A stretch of 64,000 nt of DNA from the NCBI GenBank assembly GCA_009823505.1, contig VZQC01007107.1, positions 111,940 through 175,939 of the forward strand. The letters run 5' to 3'. This document shows, piece after piece, positions 23,055-29,599 of this stretch. Positions within the stretch are counted from its first letter, which is position 1. The number at the start of each line of letters is the position of its first letter. The notes beneath the pieces were generated by a model that was given only the letters and a program-made list of their open reading frames with translations, searched no databases and was not told the DNA's origin. The position numbers and the translations under genes are program-made. Source of the stretch: Rhizomys pruinosus. Lineage: Eukaryota; Chordata; Mammalia; Rodentia; Spalacidae.

Positions 23055-25058
23055 CCCCCCNAGATGGTCCAGTGCTTAATGTCAAGCCTAGAGACCTTAG
23101 TTTGATCCCTGGTACTAACATGGTGAAAGAGAGAACCAACGCCTGAAAGTTGTCCCTGACCTCCCTGCCACCATGATGCCATGGCCCACATGTCACCAAC
23201 ATGATTCACATGCACACACACACACACTCACCTTCACTCACACAATTAATAAAATGTAAAATTTAACAGCACAGAAAACTTGTGCTGTGGAAGAAGAGGA
23301 TAGGGGCTGAAACTGAGGCCACGTGGTTTTCACAGGAAGAGAGACATGTATGGATGGAAATTACTGTGTCATGCCAGAATGTAAGGATGAGGAGTAGAAA
23401 GACAAGATGGAGGCTTGAGAATTAGAATTGAGCCAAGGAAGGCTTCCTAAAGGAGAGAACCTTTGGGAAATGGCTGGAGTTGAGTAGTCAGAGCATATGG
23501 GACGAGAAAAGGACAGGGAAGGAACAGGAAGGAACAAATGGGACACGTGACACACACGGTGGCTGGCGGGATGCTGAGCCCAAATGTCAGCTATTGTACC
23601 TTCAGGCTACAGGAGCCAGGGGCGTGGAGCTTGAAGGAGTCATACAGAAGTCTGGCAGGGTTGAGGCTGAATCCAGAGGGCAGAGCACAGTGGAAGTAAG
23701 TCTACCTCCCTGCACTGCCCTCAGAGATTCACTGGACCCTGAAGTTGCCAGTGGACTCGGGGTGGACAGTGGATATTCCCAATGGCAGTCTAGTGCTGTT
23801 AGTCTAGTTTTTTCTATGATAAAAAACACTGCCAATGCCAAGCTGGAAGAAAGTGTTTATCTTATAGCTTACATGTTCGGTCACAGTTTCACTGAGGGAG
23901 GTCAGTGCTAGAGCTCACTATGTGAATGCAGGATCAGCACAAACTCAGAGATCTGCTTGCCTGCTGCCTTCCAAGTGTCTGAGCTAAACGGTGTGAATCA
24001 CACAACACCTCGCCTTCTTTTTATTCTTTTTTTTTTTTTTTTTTGCTTTGTCTTTTCGGACAGTGTCTCTGTAGCCCTGCTGTCCTGGAAACTCACTCTG
24101 TAGACCAGGCTGGCCTTGAACTCAAAAGATTCCACCTGCCTCTGCCTCTGAGTGCTGGGATTAAAAGCGTCGTGTGCACCCCGCCTGGGTTTTTTTTTTT
24201 TTTTTTGTGTATGAATGTACTGTCTGCATGTGGTTGTGCACTGTGTCGTGCAGTGCCGCAGAGGTCAGAAGAGGGTGTCAGATTCCCCTGGAACTGGAGT
24301 TCTCCTAGAATTGGAATACTACACCAGACAGTTCTCAGCCGCCATGTGGGTTGTGGCGGGGTGATCAACTCGGGTTCCTCTGCAGTCAGAGCAGTCTCAT
24401 GCTCTTAACGTAGGCCACTCTCCAGCCTGGATTCTTTTTTTTTTTTTTTTTTAACTTGGCTTCCAAGGCAGAAGTTAAGAATGTGTTATTAAGGGGCTGG
24501 AGAAAAGGCTCAGAGGTTAAGAGCACTGGCTGCTCTTGCAGAGGATCAGGGATCAATTCCCAGTTCCCACAGTGGCTAACGACCATCTATAACTCCAGTT
24601 CCAGGGGAGTCTGATGCCCTCTTCTTGCCTCCGTGGGCATTGCATGACACTGATATACATACATACAGGCAAAACACTCATACATACAAAATAAAAAATT
24701 TATAATATATTTAAATTTTGAAAGTTTTAGATTTTTACTTTGTGTATATGAGTGTTTTGCCTGCATATATGTACCTGCACTCATAATTATACTGCATAAT
24801 ATGAGGGGCATCAGGTCCCCTGGAACTGGAGTTATGGACAGCTGTCTCCTGCTGTGTGGGTGCTGGGAACCAAATCCGGTTCCTCTGCAAGAGCAATCAG
24901 TGCTCTTACCTGTGGAGCCATCTCTCTAGCCCTCAAATAATTTTTTTTAAAGAATCTAATATTGAGAATTTGTTTTTCAGATCAAATGCAGTAAGCTTGA
25001 AGAAGAGATTCGGTCTTCCACAGAAGAAACAACACTGTTTTATTACAGAGGGTTATAG
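358..25058 (+). CDS. SFXN4: SFXN4 (sideroflexin-4), C-terminal eight coding exons, partial at the left edge
   Basis: SFXN4 is a multi-pass protein of the mitochondrial inner membrane, in the sideroflexin family. SFXN4 is linked to respiratory complex I assembly and iron-sulfur metabolism rather than to the serine transport shown for SFXN1. Visible coding exons are 358-408, 492-548, 1132-1197, 3948-4026, 4997-5112, 13628-13716, 15504-15621 and 24981-25058. The last is also present at 19856-19933 as a probable assembly copy. Together they give about 217 residues with all phases compatible, matching the C-terminal two thirds of the roughly 337-aa family member. Recognisable blocks are SINGN-like TIINGNTSY, VMDKEGRVIGYSR, VLFGTSALIPEV, FGMFPQVGQ and the tail STEETTLFYYRGL. 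The family assignment comes from remembered human SFXN4 blocks, not a search. The gene converges on DENND10. Confidence 0.93.
492..548 (+). CDS. SFXN4: SFXN4 coding exon B
   Basis: This 57-bp exon lies between the acceptor CTATAG and the donor GTGAGT. It encodes VCLYGYSTAFTIINGNTSY, part of a membrane-spanning stretch ending in the family-like 'INGN' turn. Confidence 0.88.
580..1022. repeat. Poly-T, minus-strand B1 (about 625-790) and plus-strand B2 (about 818-1022)
   Basis: Two long T tracts precede a B1 in reverse orientation. A degraded B2 follows, starting near 'gcaggagagatagctctgagg' and ending in an A-rich 'acataaaataaa' tail, inside the intron between exons B and C. Confidence 0.9.
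1132..1197 (+). CDS. SFXN4: SFXN4 coding exon C
   Basis: This 66-bp exon (acceptor CCTTAG, donor GTAGGT) encodes GLGSVEKGLLGAGAFISSTF followed by YG. The 'AGAFISSTF' block matches the human 'AGAVASSTF' segment in the same phase. Confidence 0.88.
1226..1832 (+). mobile_element. URR1-like hAT nonautonomous DNA transposon, split by a B1
   Basis: The left part begins 'ctctgttgctgtgataaata', the usual end of this rodent family, and the right part ends 'gtcaagttggcag'. A minus-strand B1 at about 1492-1640 splits it. The family name comes from memory of the consensus and was not searched. Confidence 0.65.
1862..2935 (+). repeat. Cluster of four head-to-tail B2 SINEs
   Basis: Four plus-strand B2 copies lie at about 1862-2090, 2219-2425, 2437-2675 and 2680-2935. 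Each opens with GGGCTGGAGAGATGG and ends with CATTCATACACATA-like sequence plus an A-rich tail. The last two carry an 18-bp internal duplication ('aactccaattccaggag' next to 'aactccagttccagggg'). Confidence 0.93.
2940..3480. other. Intronic sequence, mostly unique
   Basis: Apart from a short B1 remnant near 3015-3075 ('ggcagaggcaggcagatctc'), this stretch shows no coding exon or recognisable repeat. Confidence 0.6.
3482..3568. repeat. Perfect 41-bp inverted repeat with 5-nt loop
   Basis: The left arm 3482-3522 and the right arm 3528-3568 are exact reverse complements around the loop TGCAC. The arms include TTAACATGTAGACCTTAAGG and its complement. A B1-like body follows directly at 3570-3650. 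It could be a real fold-back insertion or a library or assembly artefact. Confidence 0.95.
3690..3800 (-). repeat. Possible MIR remnant
   Basis: The stretch 'gtgtaacctctctaagctcc' resembles the MIR core in reverse orientation ('aacctctctgagcctcag'). It is short and diverged. Confidence 0.45.
3948..4026 (+). CDS. SFXN4: SFXN4 coding exon D
   Basis: This 79-bp exon follows TTTTTCTAG and precedes GTAAGC. It encodes LIPYVFQMKYPLVNYWHKRA followed by LTVFFL and ends in phase 1. The 'QMKY' motif is shared with human SFXN4. Confidence 0.9.
4235..4480 (+). repeat. MIR SINE remnant
   Basis: The sequence 'gaggttaagtaacttggtca' followed by 'gggccacactgtaggcaagt' is the conserved MIR core. It is an ancient mammalian repeat, far older than the B1/B2 copies nearby. 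Confidence 0.75.
4620..4766 (+). repeat. B1 SINE
   Basis: Begins 'ggccgggcgtgtaatcccagc', contains the 'ttcaaggccagcctggtctac' core and ends 'gagaccctgtctc' plus an A tail. The flanking copies of 'aaaattggaccag' (4606 and 4762) form its target-site duplication. Confidence 0.95.
4997..5112 (+). CDS. SFXN4: SFXN4 coding exon E
   Basis: This 116-bp exon (acceptor ATCCACAG, donor GTATGA) completes a split alanine codon. It encodes AQIGTVNVLASRSFEYVRGI followed by KVMDKEGRVIGYSRRAGRK. The VMDKEG block is the clearest SFXN4 signature in the window. Confidence 0.93.
5466..5750. repeat. Pyrimidine-rich tract
   Basis: C/T-rich low-complexity blocks (about 5466-5550 and 5655-5745) flank a degraded B1-like piece. 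Open frames here on either strand reflect base composition. Confidence 0.8.
5840..6580. repeat. Old B1 (minus), B3-like SINE (plus) and B2 (plus)
   Basis: A diverged reverse B1-type element lies at about 5840-5985, a B3-like copy at about 6149-6340 ('gagatggctcagcaggtgag'), and a younger B2 at about 6364-6575. Confidence 0.82.
7005..7292 (-). repeat. B1 and B2 remnant, minus strand
   Basis: A reverse B1 (7005-7150) runs straight into a reverse B2 lacking its tail ('gaaggtcagaagagggcatc' to 'gctgagccaactctgaagccc'). Confidence 0.88.
7356..7542. repeat. (TTTTC)n / (TTCC)n pyrimidine microsatellite
   Basis: About 185 bp of nearly pure C/T on the plus strand, changing from TTTTC units to TTTCCTTC-type units. 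The long Lys/Arg/Glu reading frame on the opposite strand is a by-product. Confidence 0.95.
7543..8088 (-). repeat. B2 interrupted by two nested B1 insertions, all minus strand
   Basis: One reverse B2 is cut into three parts (about 7543-7572, 7733-7868 and 8026-8088). B1 copies sit at about 7573-7732 and 7869-8025. Target-site duplications are visible: 'tgtgtatgag' around the first B1 and 'ctgagac' around the second. Confidence 0.9.
8090..8610 (-). repeat. Two diverged B1-type elements
   Basis: About 8096-8235 and 8470-8610 retain the 'ggctggcct...' core in reverse orientation but are much more diverged than neighbouring B1 copies. The sequence between them is unassigned. Confidence 0.75.
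8611..9440. other. Intronic sequence without recognised features
   Basis: I see no repeat consensus, splice-flanked exon or long conserved frame here. Confidence 0.55.
9445..10245 (-). repeat. B3-like SINE and LINE-like 3' sequence
   Basis: A diverged reverse B3/B2 element covers about 9445-9645. The following 'tttgagaatttcatctatga' region resembles old rodent L1 3' sequence in antisense, but this second call is tentative. Confidence 0.5.
10255..10498 (-). repeat. B2 SINE with internal duplication
   Basis: Full-length reverse B2 ending 'ggccatctctccagcccc'. It contains two adjacent 'ctggaactggagt' units separated by 'tctc', the duplicated-motif subfamily. Confidence 0.94.
10500..11100. other. 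Intronic sequence with ID-like pieces
   Basis: Mostly unassigned. Reverse ID-type fragments occur near 10690-10760 and 10795-10875 ('gctaggtaaggtctctacca'). Confidence 0.5.
11108..11490 (+). repeat. B1 followed by B2
   Basis: B1 spans about 11108-11260 and B2 about 11272-11490, both on the plus strand with A-rich tails. Confidence 0.92.
11457..12121. repeat. Duplicated block, copy 1 (B1, B2 and B1 in minus orientation)
   Basis: From 'agacaatacacttatacata' through a reverse B1 (11550-11690), a reverse B2 (11720-11946) and a reverse B1 (11970-12121). The same order recurs immediately at 12122-12805 with scattered single-base indels. Confidence 0.9.
12122..12806. repeat. Duplicated block, copy 2, ending at a lone N
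   Basis: Restarts abruptly at 'agacagacaatacacttata' in the middle of a B1 whose head is missing, repeats copy 1 with many homopolymer and single-base indels, and ends at N 12806. This pattern suggests a redundant gap-fill rather than a genomic tandem duplication. Confidence 0.88.
13007..13262 (+). repeat. B2 SINE with a (CA)n tail
   Basis: B2 with a shortened middle runs into a (CA)n/(CATA)n microsatellite at about 13190-13235. Confidence 0.9.
13263..13627. other. Intronic sequence without recognised features
   Basis: Unique-looking sequence immediately upstream of SFXN4 exon F. It ends in the acceptor CCACCAG. Confidence 0.6.
13628..13716 (+). CDS. SFXN4: SFXN4 coding exon F
   Basis: This 89-bp exon (donor GTAAGA) encodes AVKETALSRSVLFGTSALIP followed by EVVVYCLLK and ends in phase 2. 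VLFGTSALIPEV is identical to the human motif as I remember it. Confidence 0.94.
13848..14168 (+). mobile_element. URR1-like hAT nonautonomous element
   Basis: Runs from 'gttacttttctgttgctgtg' to 'ggagtctataggggacattg', the two ends shared with the elements at 47190 and 49357. Confidence 0.7.
14380..14550 (+). repeat. LINE-1 3'-end remnant and (TG)n(TA)n microsatellite
   Basis: The 'aaatgagtataaattggact' stretch matches a second remnant near 28340-28395 ('aatgagtctaaattggattg'). A TG/TA simple repeat follows at 14517-14545. Confidence 0.6.
14580..14780 (-). repeat. B2 head fragment and B1, minus strand
   Basis: 'gccatctctccagcccc' is the reversed start of a B2. A complete reverse B1 follows (about 14610-14778). 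Confidence 0.88.
14985..15065 (-). repeat. Possible MIR remnant
   Basis: The 'gagtcacaggctctggaata' to 'gcctctttccctattt' stretch resembles reversed MIR, but it is weak. Confidence 0.35.
15068..15280 (-). repeat. B1 SINE with an internal CCTCCG expansion
   Basis: A reverse B1 in which the 'tgcctctgcctcc' segment has expanded to several CGCCTC-type units at about 15185-15240. Confidence 0.9.
15504..15621 (+). CDS. SFXN4: SFXN4 coding exon G
   Basis: This 118-bp exon (acceptor CTTACAG, donor GTAGGT) encodes TRFPPPIPSTLTLFKVFLTV followed by VGMSVTAPASFGMFPQVGQ. The C-terminal half aligns with human SFXN4. The first 15 residues match in length but hardly in sequence and are proline-rich. The frame is open and in phase with exons F and H. 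Confidence 0.85.
15695..16075 (-). repeat. B1, B2 fragment and old B1, minus strand
   Basis: A reverse B1 (15700-15862), a truncated reverse B2 (15864-15955) and a diverged reverse B1 (15957-16070) lie end to end. Confidence 0.85.
16125..16495 (+). repeat. B3-like SINEs around a (CA)n(TA)n microsatellite
   Basis: A B3-like copy (16125-16265) leads into about 90 bp of CA then TA repeats (16266-16357). A second diverged SINE of similar type covers 16360-16495. Confidence 0.7.
16595..16830 (+). repeat. ID-like SINE followed by a diverged B1
   Basis: 'gtagagtgcttgcttaccat' is ID-like. The following 'ggcatggtggcatgttcctg' starts an old B1 body. Confidence 0.65.
17160..21417. other. Probable redundant assembly copy 1 of the SFXN4 3' region
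   Basis: This block recurs with many small indels as 21419-23060 plus 23062-26516. It contains a reverse B2 (17465-17722), a B3-like SINE (17765-17975), unique sequence (17985-18510), a noisy patch (18612-18800), further B1/B2 copies (18835-19795) and a copy of the SFXN4 terminal exon. It ends at N 21418, exactly where copy 3 continues into unique sequence. Confidence 0.85.
19856..19933 (+). CDS. SFXN4: SFXN4 terminal exon, duplicate copy
   Basis: The exon is identical over its 78 bp to 24981-25058 and encodes the same STEETTLFYYRGL end. The upstream acceptor tract differs from the other copy by small indels (TTCTTCCAG here, TTTTTCAG there). I read it as an assembly duplicate. Two AATAAA signals follow at 20135-20140 and 20167-20172, as in the other copy. 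Confidence 0.8.
   Translation: MKCSKLEEEIRSSTEETTLFYYRGL
21419..23060. other. Assembly copy 2 of the SFXN4 intron segment
   Basis: Matches 17160-18600 closely and with fewer apparent errors: a reverse B2 at 21725-21980, a B3-like SINE at 22028-22235 and unique sequence to 22860. A reverse B1 fragment (22860-22980) and an 80-bp T/C run end it at N 23061. Confidence 0.85.
24981..25058 (+). CDS. SFXN4: SFXN4 terminal coding exon
   Basis: After the acceptor TGTTTTTCAG this exon encodes IKCSKLEEEIRSSTEETTLF followed by YYRGL and TAG. The tail matches the human SLEEKIQSPTEETEIFYHRG end. I prefer this copy because it is joined to the unique right flank. Candidate polyadenylation signals AATAAA lie at 25260-25265 and 25292-25297, suggesting a short 3' UTR of about 250-270 nt. 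Confidence 0.9.
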   Translation: MKCSKLEEEIRSSTEETTLFYYRGL

Positions 25059-25689
25059 GCGTGAGTTTGGCTCCTGTTCGGAAACCTTAGACTCCTTGGG
25101 GTTTTAGTTCCCAGCAGTGCCAAGGACCTCAAGGCTGGTTTCAAGACCACTGTGGTTAGGGCTTTGAGGTTGACTAGAAGAGTCACTGAGACCCCAGAGA
25201 CTGCTGATGGGATGGCAGATGAGGTGATTCGGCCTGGAAAAAGATACTGTGAATCTACTAATAAACTCACCTCAAATGGAGTACTAGAAAAAATAAAGGC
25301 AAAGGATGCCCCTGCCTTAGGTATAGTGTTAAGTAGCCCACCTCCAGGTAGACAAAGCTCTGGTGAGCCCATTAAGACCTCTGTCCCTCACAGTGATTCT
25401 GTTTCCTACACAGTTCCCCTCAATGCAGACAACTGCAAGTGTTTCTGCTCCCTGGCTCCTAAATGACAGGACTGCCACTTCTGTGACAGGCAAGTCCTTG
25501 GCCAGCAGCAGACCCTGCTTCCCAGCATCCATCTGATCTTGCACACATCATTTCTGAAGCCGAGATGCCCATCCACTCCTCCACTCCTCTTCCTGGGGGT
25601 CTCGTTATCTGGCTGGTCTTCCTCTCTGCAGGCTCCTCCTACAAGCACTGAAAACTGTCAAGTTATTTGCTTCATCAAGAAAGCGATAT

Positions 25690-26030
25690 ATTCTGCTAGA
25701 GAGATGGCTCAGCAGTTAAAGGTGCATACTGCTTTTGCAGAGGACCTGAGTTTGGTTCTCAGCACCCACGTCAGGGAGTTCAGAACTGCCTGTAACTCGA
25801 GTTCCTCTGACCTCTGTGGCACACACCTGCACTCACATACACATACCCACACATAATTAATATAAAATCATTAAAAGGGCTGGAGAGATGGCTCAGTGGT
25901 TAAGGGGTGGATACTACTCTTGCATTGGACCCCACTTTGGTTCCCACCACCCACATGGTAGCTAAAATTGTAATTCCATTTCCGATGCCCTCTTCTGGCC
26001 TCTGGACGTTGCACACATGCCTTGGTTGGC
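25690..26030 (+). repeat. Two B2-type SINEs downstream of SFXN4
   Basis: A diverged B2 (about 25690-25870) and a B2 opening 'gggctggagagatggctcag' (25876-26030) match 20590-20900 in copy 1. Confidence 0.85.
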
Positions 26031-26740
26031 CCCAGCCTGCATTCTACGGTGGCCTAGAGTGCCACTCTTGTTGACCCCTCAGATCTCCCAATGCCTGAGA
26101 GACCCCAGCCACCCACAAAGCCCACCCATGCCTGGGAGTTCAGCTCCCTCTCAGTCTTGAGGACCTGTGCCACCACTTACCAGTTGCTGATAGGAGCTCT
26201 GGGATTCTTAGCCTTCACCAAACTGCCCCAATTTAATGTGCTAAGAATTGCTGGCCCTGGTGCAGCGTTAGCTTGTACAACAGCACCCTCTGCTGGCATA
26301 GCATTGCTACAACCTGGCTGCTCTGTGACATGCATCTGTTGAAAGGCCTCACATGTGCCCCCCTCTGGGAGGGGAAGACCATGTCTGAGTCCCTTATCTG
26401 GCCTTAGCCTCTACCATCATTCTTTGTCACTCCATTTCCTATCCTGACCTAGCACAGCACTGGCTCCTTACAAGCTGTGAGCTTTCCTGGGGTTTTTATT
26501 ACTCCCTTTGCCTTTAGGGTTCCATAGCACCCCATACTGGATCAGGATCTAGCCCTGGCCACACCACACCACCTGTTAGCTGATCCTATCTCCCCACCAG
26601 ACTTCAGAGAAGACAGCCAAACATTTGGACCCTGGAGCATGGAACCGTTCCATGCTGCTGAGATCAAAGAACATTATCTGTGCCTTTGTTTGCCCTGCCG
26701 AAAGCAGTCATTTTCACATTTGGTTTAAGAAGTGTCACAG
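26031..26740. other. Intergenic sequence between SFXN4 and DENND10
   Basis: Unique-looking sequence. An 83-codon open frame (26091-26342) also present at 20985-21236 has no recognised similarity. The rest has no visible features. Confidence 0.55.
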
Positions 26741-26962
26741 AGGGGCTGGAGAGATGGCCTAGCGGTTAAGAGCGCCAACTGCTTTTGCAGAGGACCTGGG
26801 TTTGATCCCCAGCACCCACATGGCGGCTGAAAACCGTCTTTAACTCCAGTTCCAGGGGAATCCGACGCCCTCTTCTGACCTCCACGGCATTGCATGACAT
26901 GGTGCACAAACCTCCATGCAGACAGTACATTCATACACATAAAAAGATAAAATTTAAGGAAG
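26741..26962 (+). repeat. B2 SINE with target-site duplication
   Basis: A complete B2 flanked by copies of 'aagtgtcacagag' (26731 and 26960). Confidence 0.95.
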
Positions 26963-27189
26963 TGTCACAGAGCCCCAGGTAGCTGGGAACAGGCTTCCAG
27001 TACCCAGAGTTAAATGTGGACAGAGGCTCTAGGTGGAGTTTCAGCTGTTGACAGGACATTCATAGATGCTGGTGGCATCTTCCAGGGGAGGAACATGAGT
27101 TCCAGAGGAAGCTCCCAAAAGCAAGGATGGAGGACAAGGGCTGTGACAGAAGGCCTGGAGGTAGCTGTGACTTGTTAGCTATTTTTATA

Positions 27190-27835
27190 CTTTCTTATTT
27201 TGGGTGGGGGATGCATACTCTGGCATGCATGTAGAGGACAGAGGAAAACTTGGAGTTTTCTCCCACCATTTGGCTCCCAGGGATCAAACATGCCTTTACT
27301 TGCTGAGCTATGTGGTCAGCAGAGCTTTAACTCTTTTTCTTTTTTGGTGACAGAGTCTCACTATATAGCCGTGGAAAGCCTGGAACTCACAGAAATCCAC
27401 CTGCCCTCTCCCTCTGAGTGCTAGGATTAAAGGTCTGCATCATGCTTGGCCAGGCTTTAACGTAAAAACAACTTTAAAAAAATTATATCTGTGTGTGTGC
27501 TGGTGCCTTATGTGGAGGTCAGAGCCAGCTTGCAGGACTTAAGTTCTCTGCCTCCACTGTACAGGTCCTGGAATTAAACAGGTCATCAGGTTTGGCAGCA
27601 AACACCTTTACCCGCTGAGCCATCTCACCACCCCTAGCTTTAACTTTCAAACAAGCTTTTTCTTAATTCCTCAGTACCTTTATAGTTAGACAAGAGGCTG
27701 TTTTGCTAGGCATGGTGGAGTACACAGGAGGCAGAAGCAGGCAGATCTCTGACATGGTGGCCAGCTTTGTCTAGATCACAAGTTCCAGGCCAGCTGAGGC
27801 TACAGGGAAAGCGTATCTAAAAAAATAATAAAAAC
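27190..27835. repeat. Diverged SINE cluster (B3-like, B1, B3-like, B1)
   Basis: Reverse B3-like (27190-27315), reverse B1 (27335-27455), reverse B3-like (27475-27640) and a plus-strand degraded B1 (27705-27830). Confidence 0.65.
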
Positions 27836-27839
27836 AAAA

Positions 27840-28400
27840 GGCTGTGTTATTTTGTTTGGAACTGAGAGAATTAGACAATTCTTCAGTAAAACTAAAACTC
27901 TTATAAAAATACTTACATTGCATCATAAATTTGTAACTGTAACATGACTATGTTAGAATGCATATGCAAGAGGAGGGAGATGATGCTAGTGCTTGTTTTC
28001 ACAAAGTGGAAATTTCATCCTCAGTTTGTTAGTCTCAGTAAACAGCTCACTTCAGGTCCTCCCTGTTCCCACCCAAGGACAGAGCAGGAAAGGCTATATT
28101 TTATTTTTTACTTAAATGTTTACCAATAAGAAAAAAAAGAATATATGCATATTTTGGACCAATACAAATTGGAGGAAACAGCAACAACAAGAGAACTGGG
28201 TCAAAGAACTGACTGAAACAGCAACCTTCTGCCCTTAACAGTAAACCTCTGCATAGAAAAACTAAAGACTGAAAAAAAGACAAGTCGTGTGTTTGGTAGA
28301 ATCCATGAGCACGGGTTCGGGGAGGAGCATGGAATGGGGAATGAGTCTAAATTGGATTGAGAAATGTAAGACACAAAACTTCAATAAAAAAAGAAATACC
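27840..28400 (+). repeat. Unassigned sequence ending in a LINE-1 3'-end remnant
   Basis: The 28290-28395 part ('ggagcatggaatggggaatg' then 'taaattggattgagaaatg' and an A-rich end) resembles the L1 tail at 14450. A TTTATT at 28100-28105 could be a minus-strand AATAAA for DENND10, but this is speculative. Confidence 0.45.
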
Positions 28401-29422
28401 CAATACAAATCAAATTTTTGCAAACATGTTTCCTGGTAGTTTCAAAGGTACTGCAACAGTACTGGAAAATAACCTCTCATAATTCATATGACAACATAAG
28501 ATATGGAGTCTGTAACTTGGACCTTTGTGCTTGTTTGGCAGTTTTAAGATTTCTAACCATGAAAAGGTGCCCAACACAGTAACCCTGATAATGTGACCAG
28601 ATTATTTTTTTTCCTGCAGTCACTTGAAGACACTTAAATTCTGGCCCCTGCAAGAAGTTGATTCCCAAAACTCCCTTATTCTATGAAAGCATTCTTTTGG
28701 GCCAGGGGTTTAGTTTAGTGACAGACCACTTGCCTGGCATATTAGAGGCCCTAGGTTCTATCTCCAGCACTGCAAAGCTGACAAAGGTGTTGTCTCGGGA
28801 CTATAGATGTTTAAAGGGGAATCTTACACTGTAAGGACTGACACCTTTTCCAAAGACTATGGAGCAGAGTTAACTGAAGTTGGCTAACATTTGCATGCTG
28901 ACTTCTAAGTATAAATATACGTTATTAGAGTTGTCTACTCAAGTATAAAATCTATGCAAAACCTTCTAATGTAGGCAAAATATTCAAAGGCCAAGAAAAA
29001 AGTTTTTCTTTTACAAGAAAGTGGACCTGCAGTCTCTCTCTAGACAGTTCTGGCAGAAAACTTGGAGTTCGGCTCCTTGTAAGGAATTAAAGTTCTTTAC
29101 AAAACAAACTTTCAGGCAGCTTTCTGAAAATAAATGGTTAGTTGATAGTGAGAAATGAAAATGCCATTTGTGTGTGGGACAGTGGAAAGTTTACAATGTT
29201 ACGATAGTGGTTGAAGCACTTTGTCCAGCACTGAATCAAATTGGCAGAGAGAAAATCACAACCATTTTTATGTTTTTTTTTTTTTTTCAGGTCAAATGAC
29301 AATACTTTCAAATAAATGATTAAAAATATAGTGTTTCCTCTAATTCCAGTATTTTACAGAGTTAATGGGTAACTGGAATGAAAGGAGAGCTTTTGGAGCG
29401 ATGAGCAAGGCATTGCATACAG
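28401..29422 (-). other. DENND10: DENND10 3' UTR/downstream region, unresolved
   Basis: This lies directly 3' of the DENND10 stop codon. No clear minus-strand AATAAA is visible near the stop, so the transcript end is not determined. An ID-like SINE occurs at about 28700-28790. Confidence 0.45.
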
Positions 29423-29599
29423 TCAGGTTTTCAGCATCTGCTCGGCTGCGGCTAGGTGGTACAGGAAATTCTCCGTTGCAGGTGGAAATCGCTTTTGTTT
29501 CAGTGCATCAAAGTTGAGGACTATCTTTCCTCCATCATCTGAAACTTCTGAAAATGGCGCTAGGTTGGTGAAGATTTCTTTTGTTTTTAGGGCAATATC
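29423..29599 (-). CDS. DENND10: DENND10 last coding exon
   Basis: 177 nt after the acceptor ATTAAAG. It encodes [20 protein letters not shown], then [20 protein letters not shown], then [16 protein letters not shown] and a TGA stop. A 12.1-kb intron full of retroelements precedes it. Confidence 0.93.
   Translation of the reverse strand, partial: DIALKTKEIFTNLAPFSEVSDDGGKIVLNFDALKQKRFPPATENFLYHLAAAEQMLKT

Larger units (their letters stand above)
23062..26516. other. Assembly copy 3, joined to unique right flank
   Basis: Begins mid-SINE ('agatggtccagtgcttaatg', same as 22037), repeats 22037-22980, then continues through B1/B2 copies (24025-24940), the SFXN4 terminal exon and downstream sequence, and passes into unique sequence. 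The interval 23270-24060 is visibly indel-rich. Confidence 0.85.
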
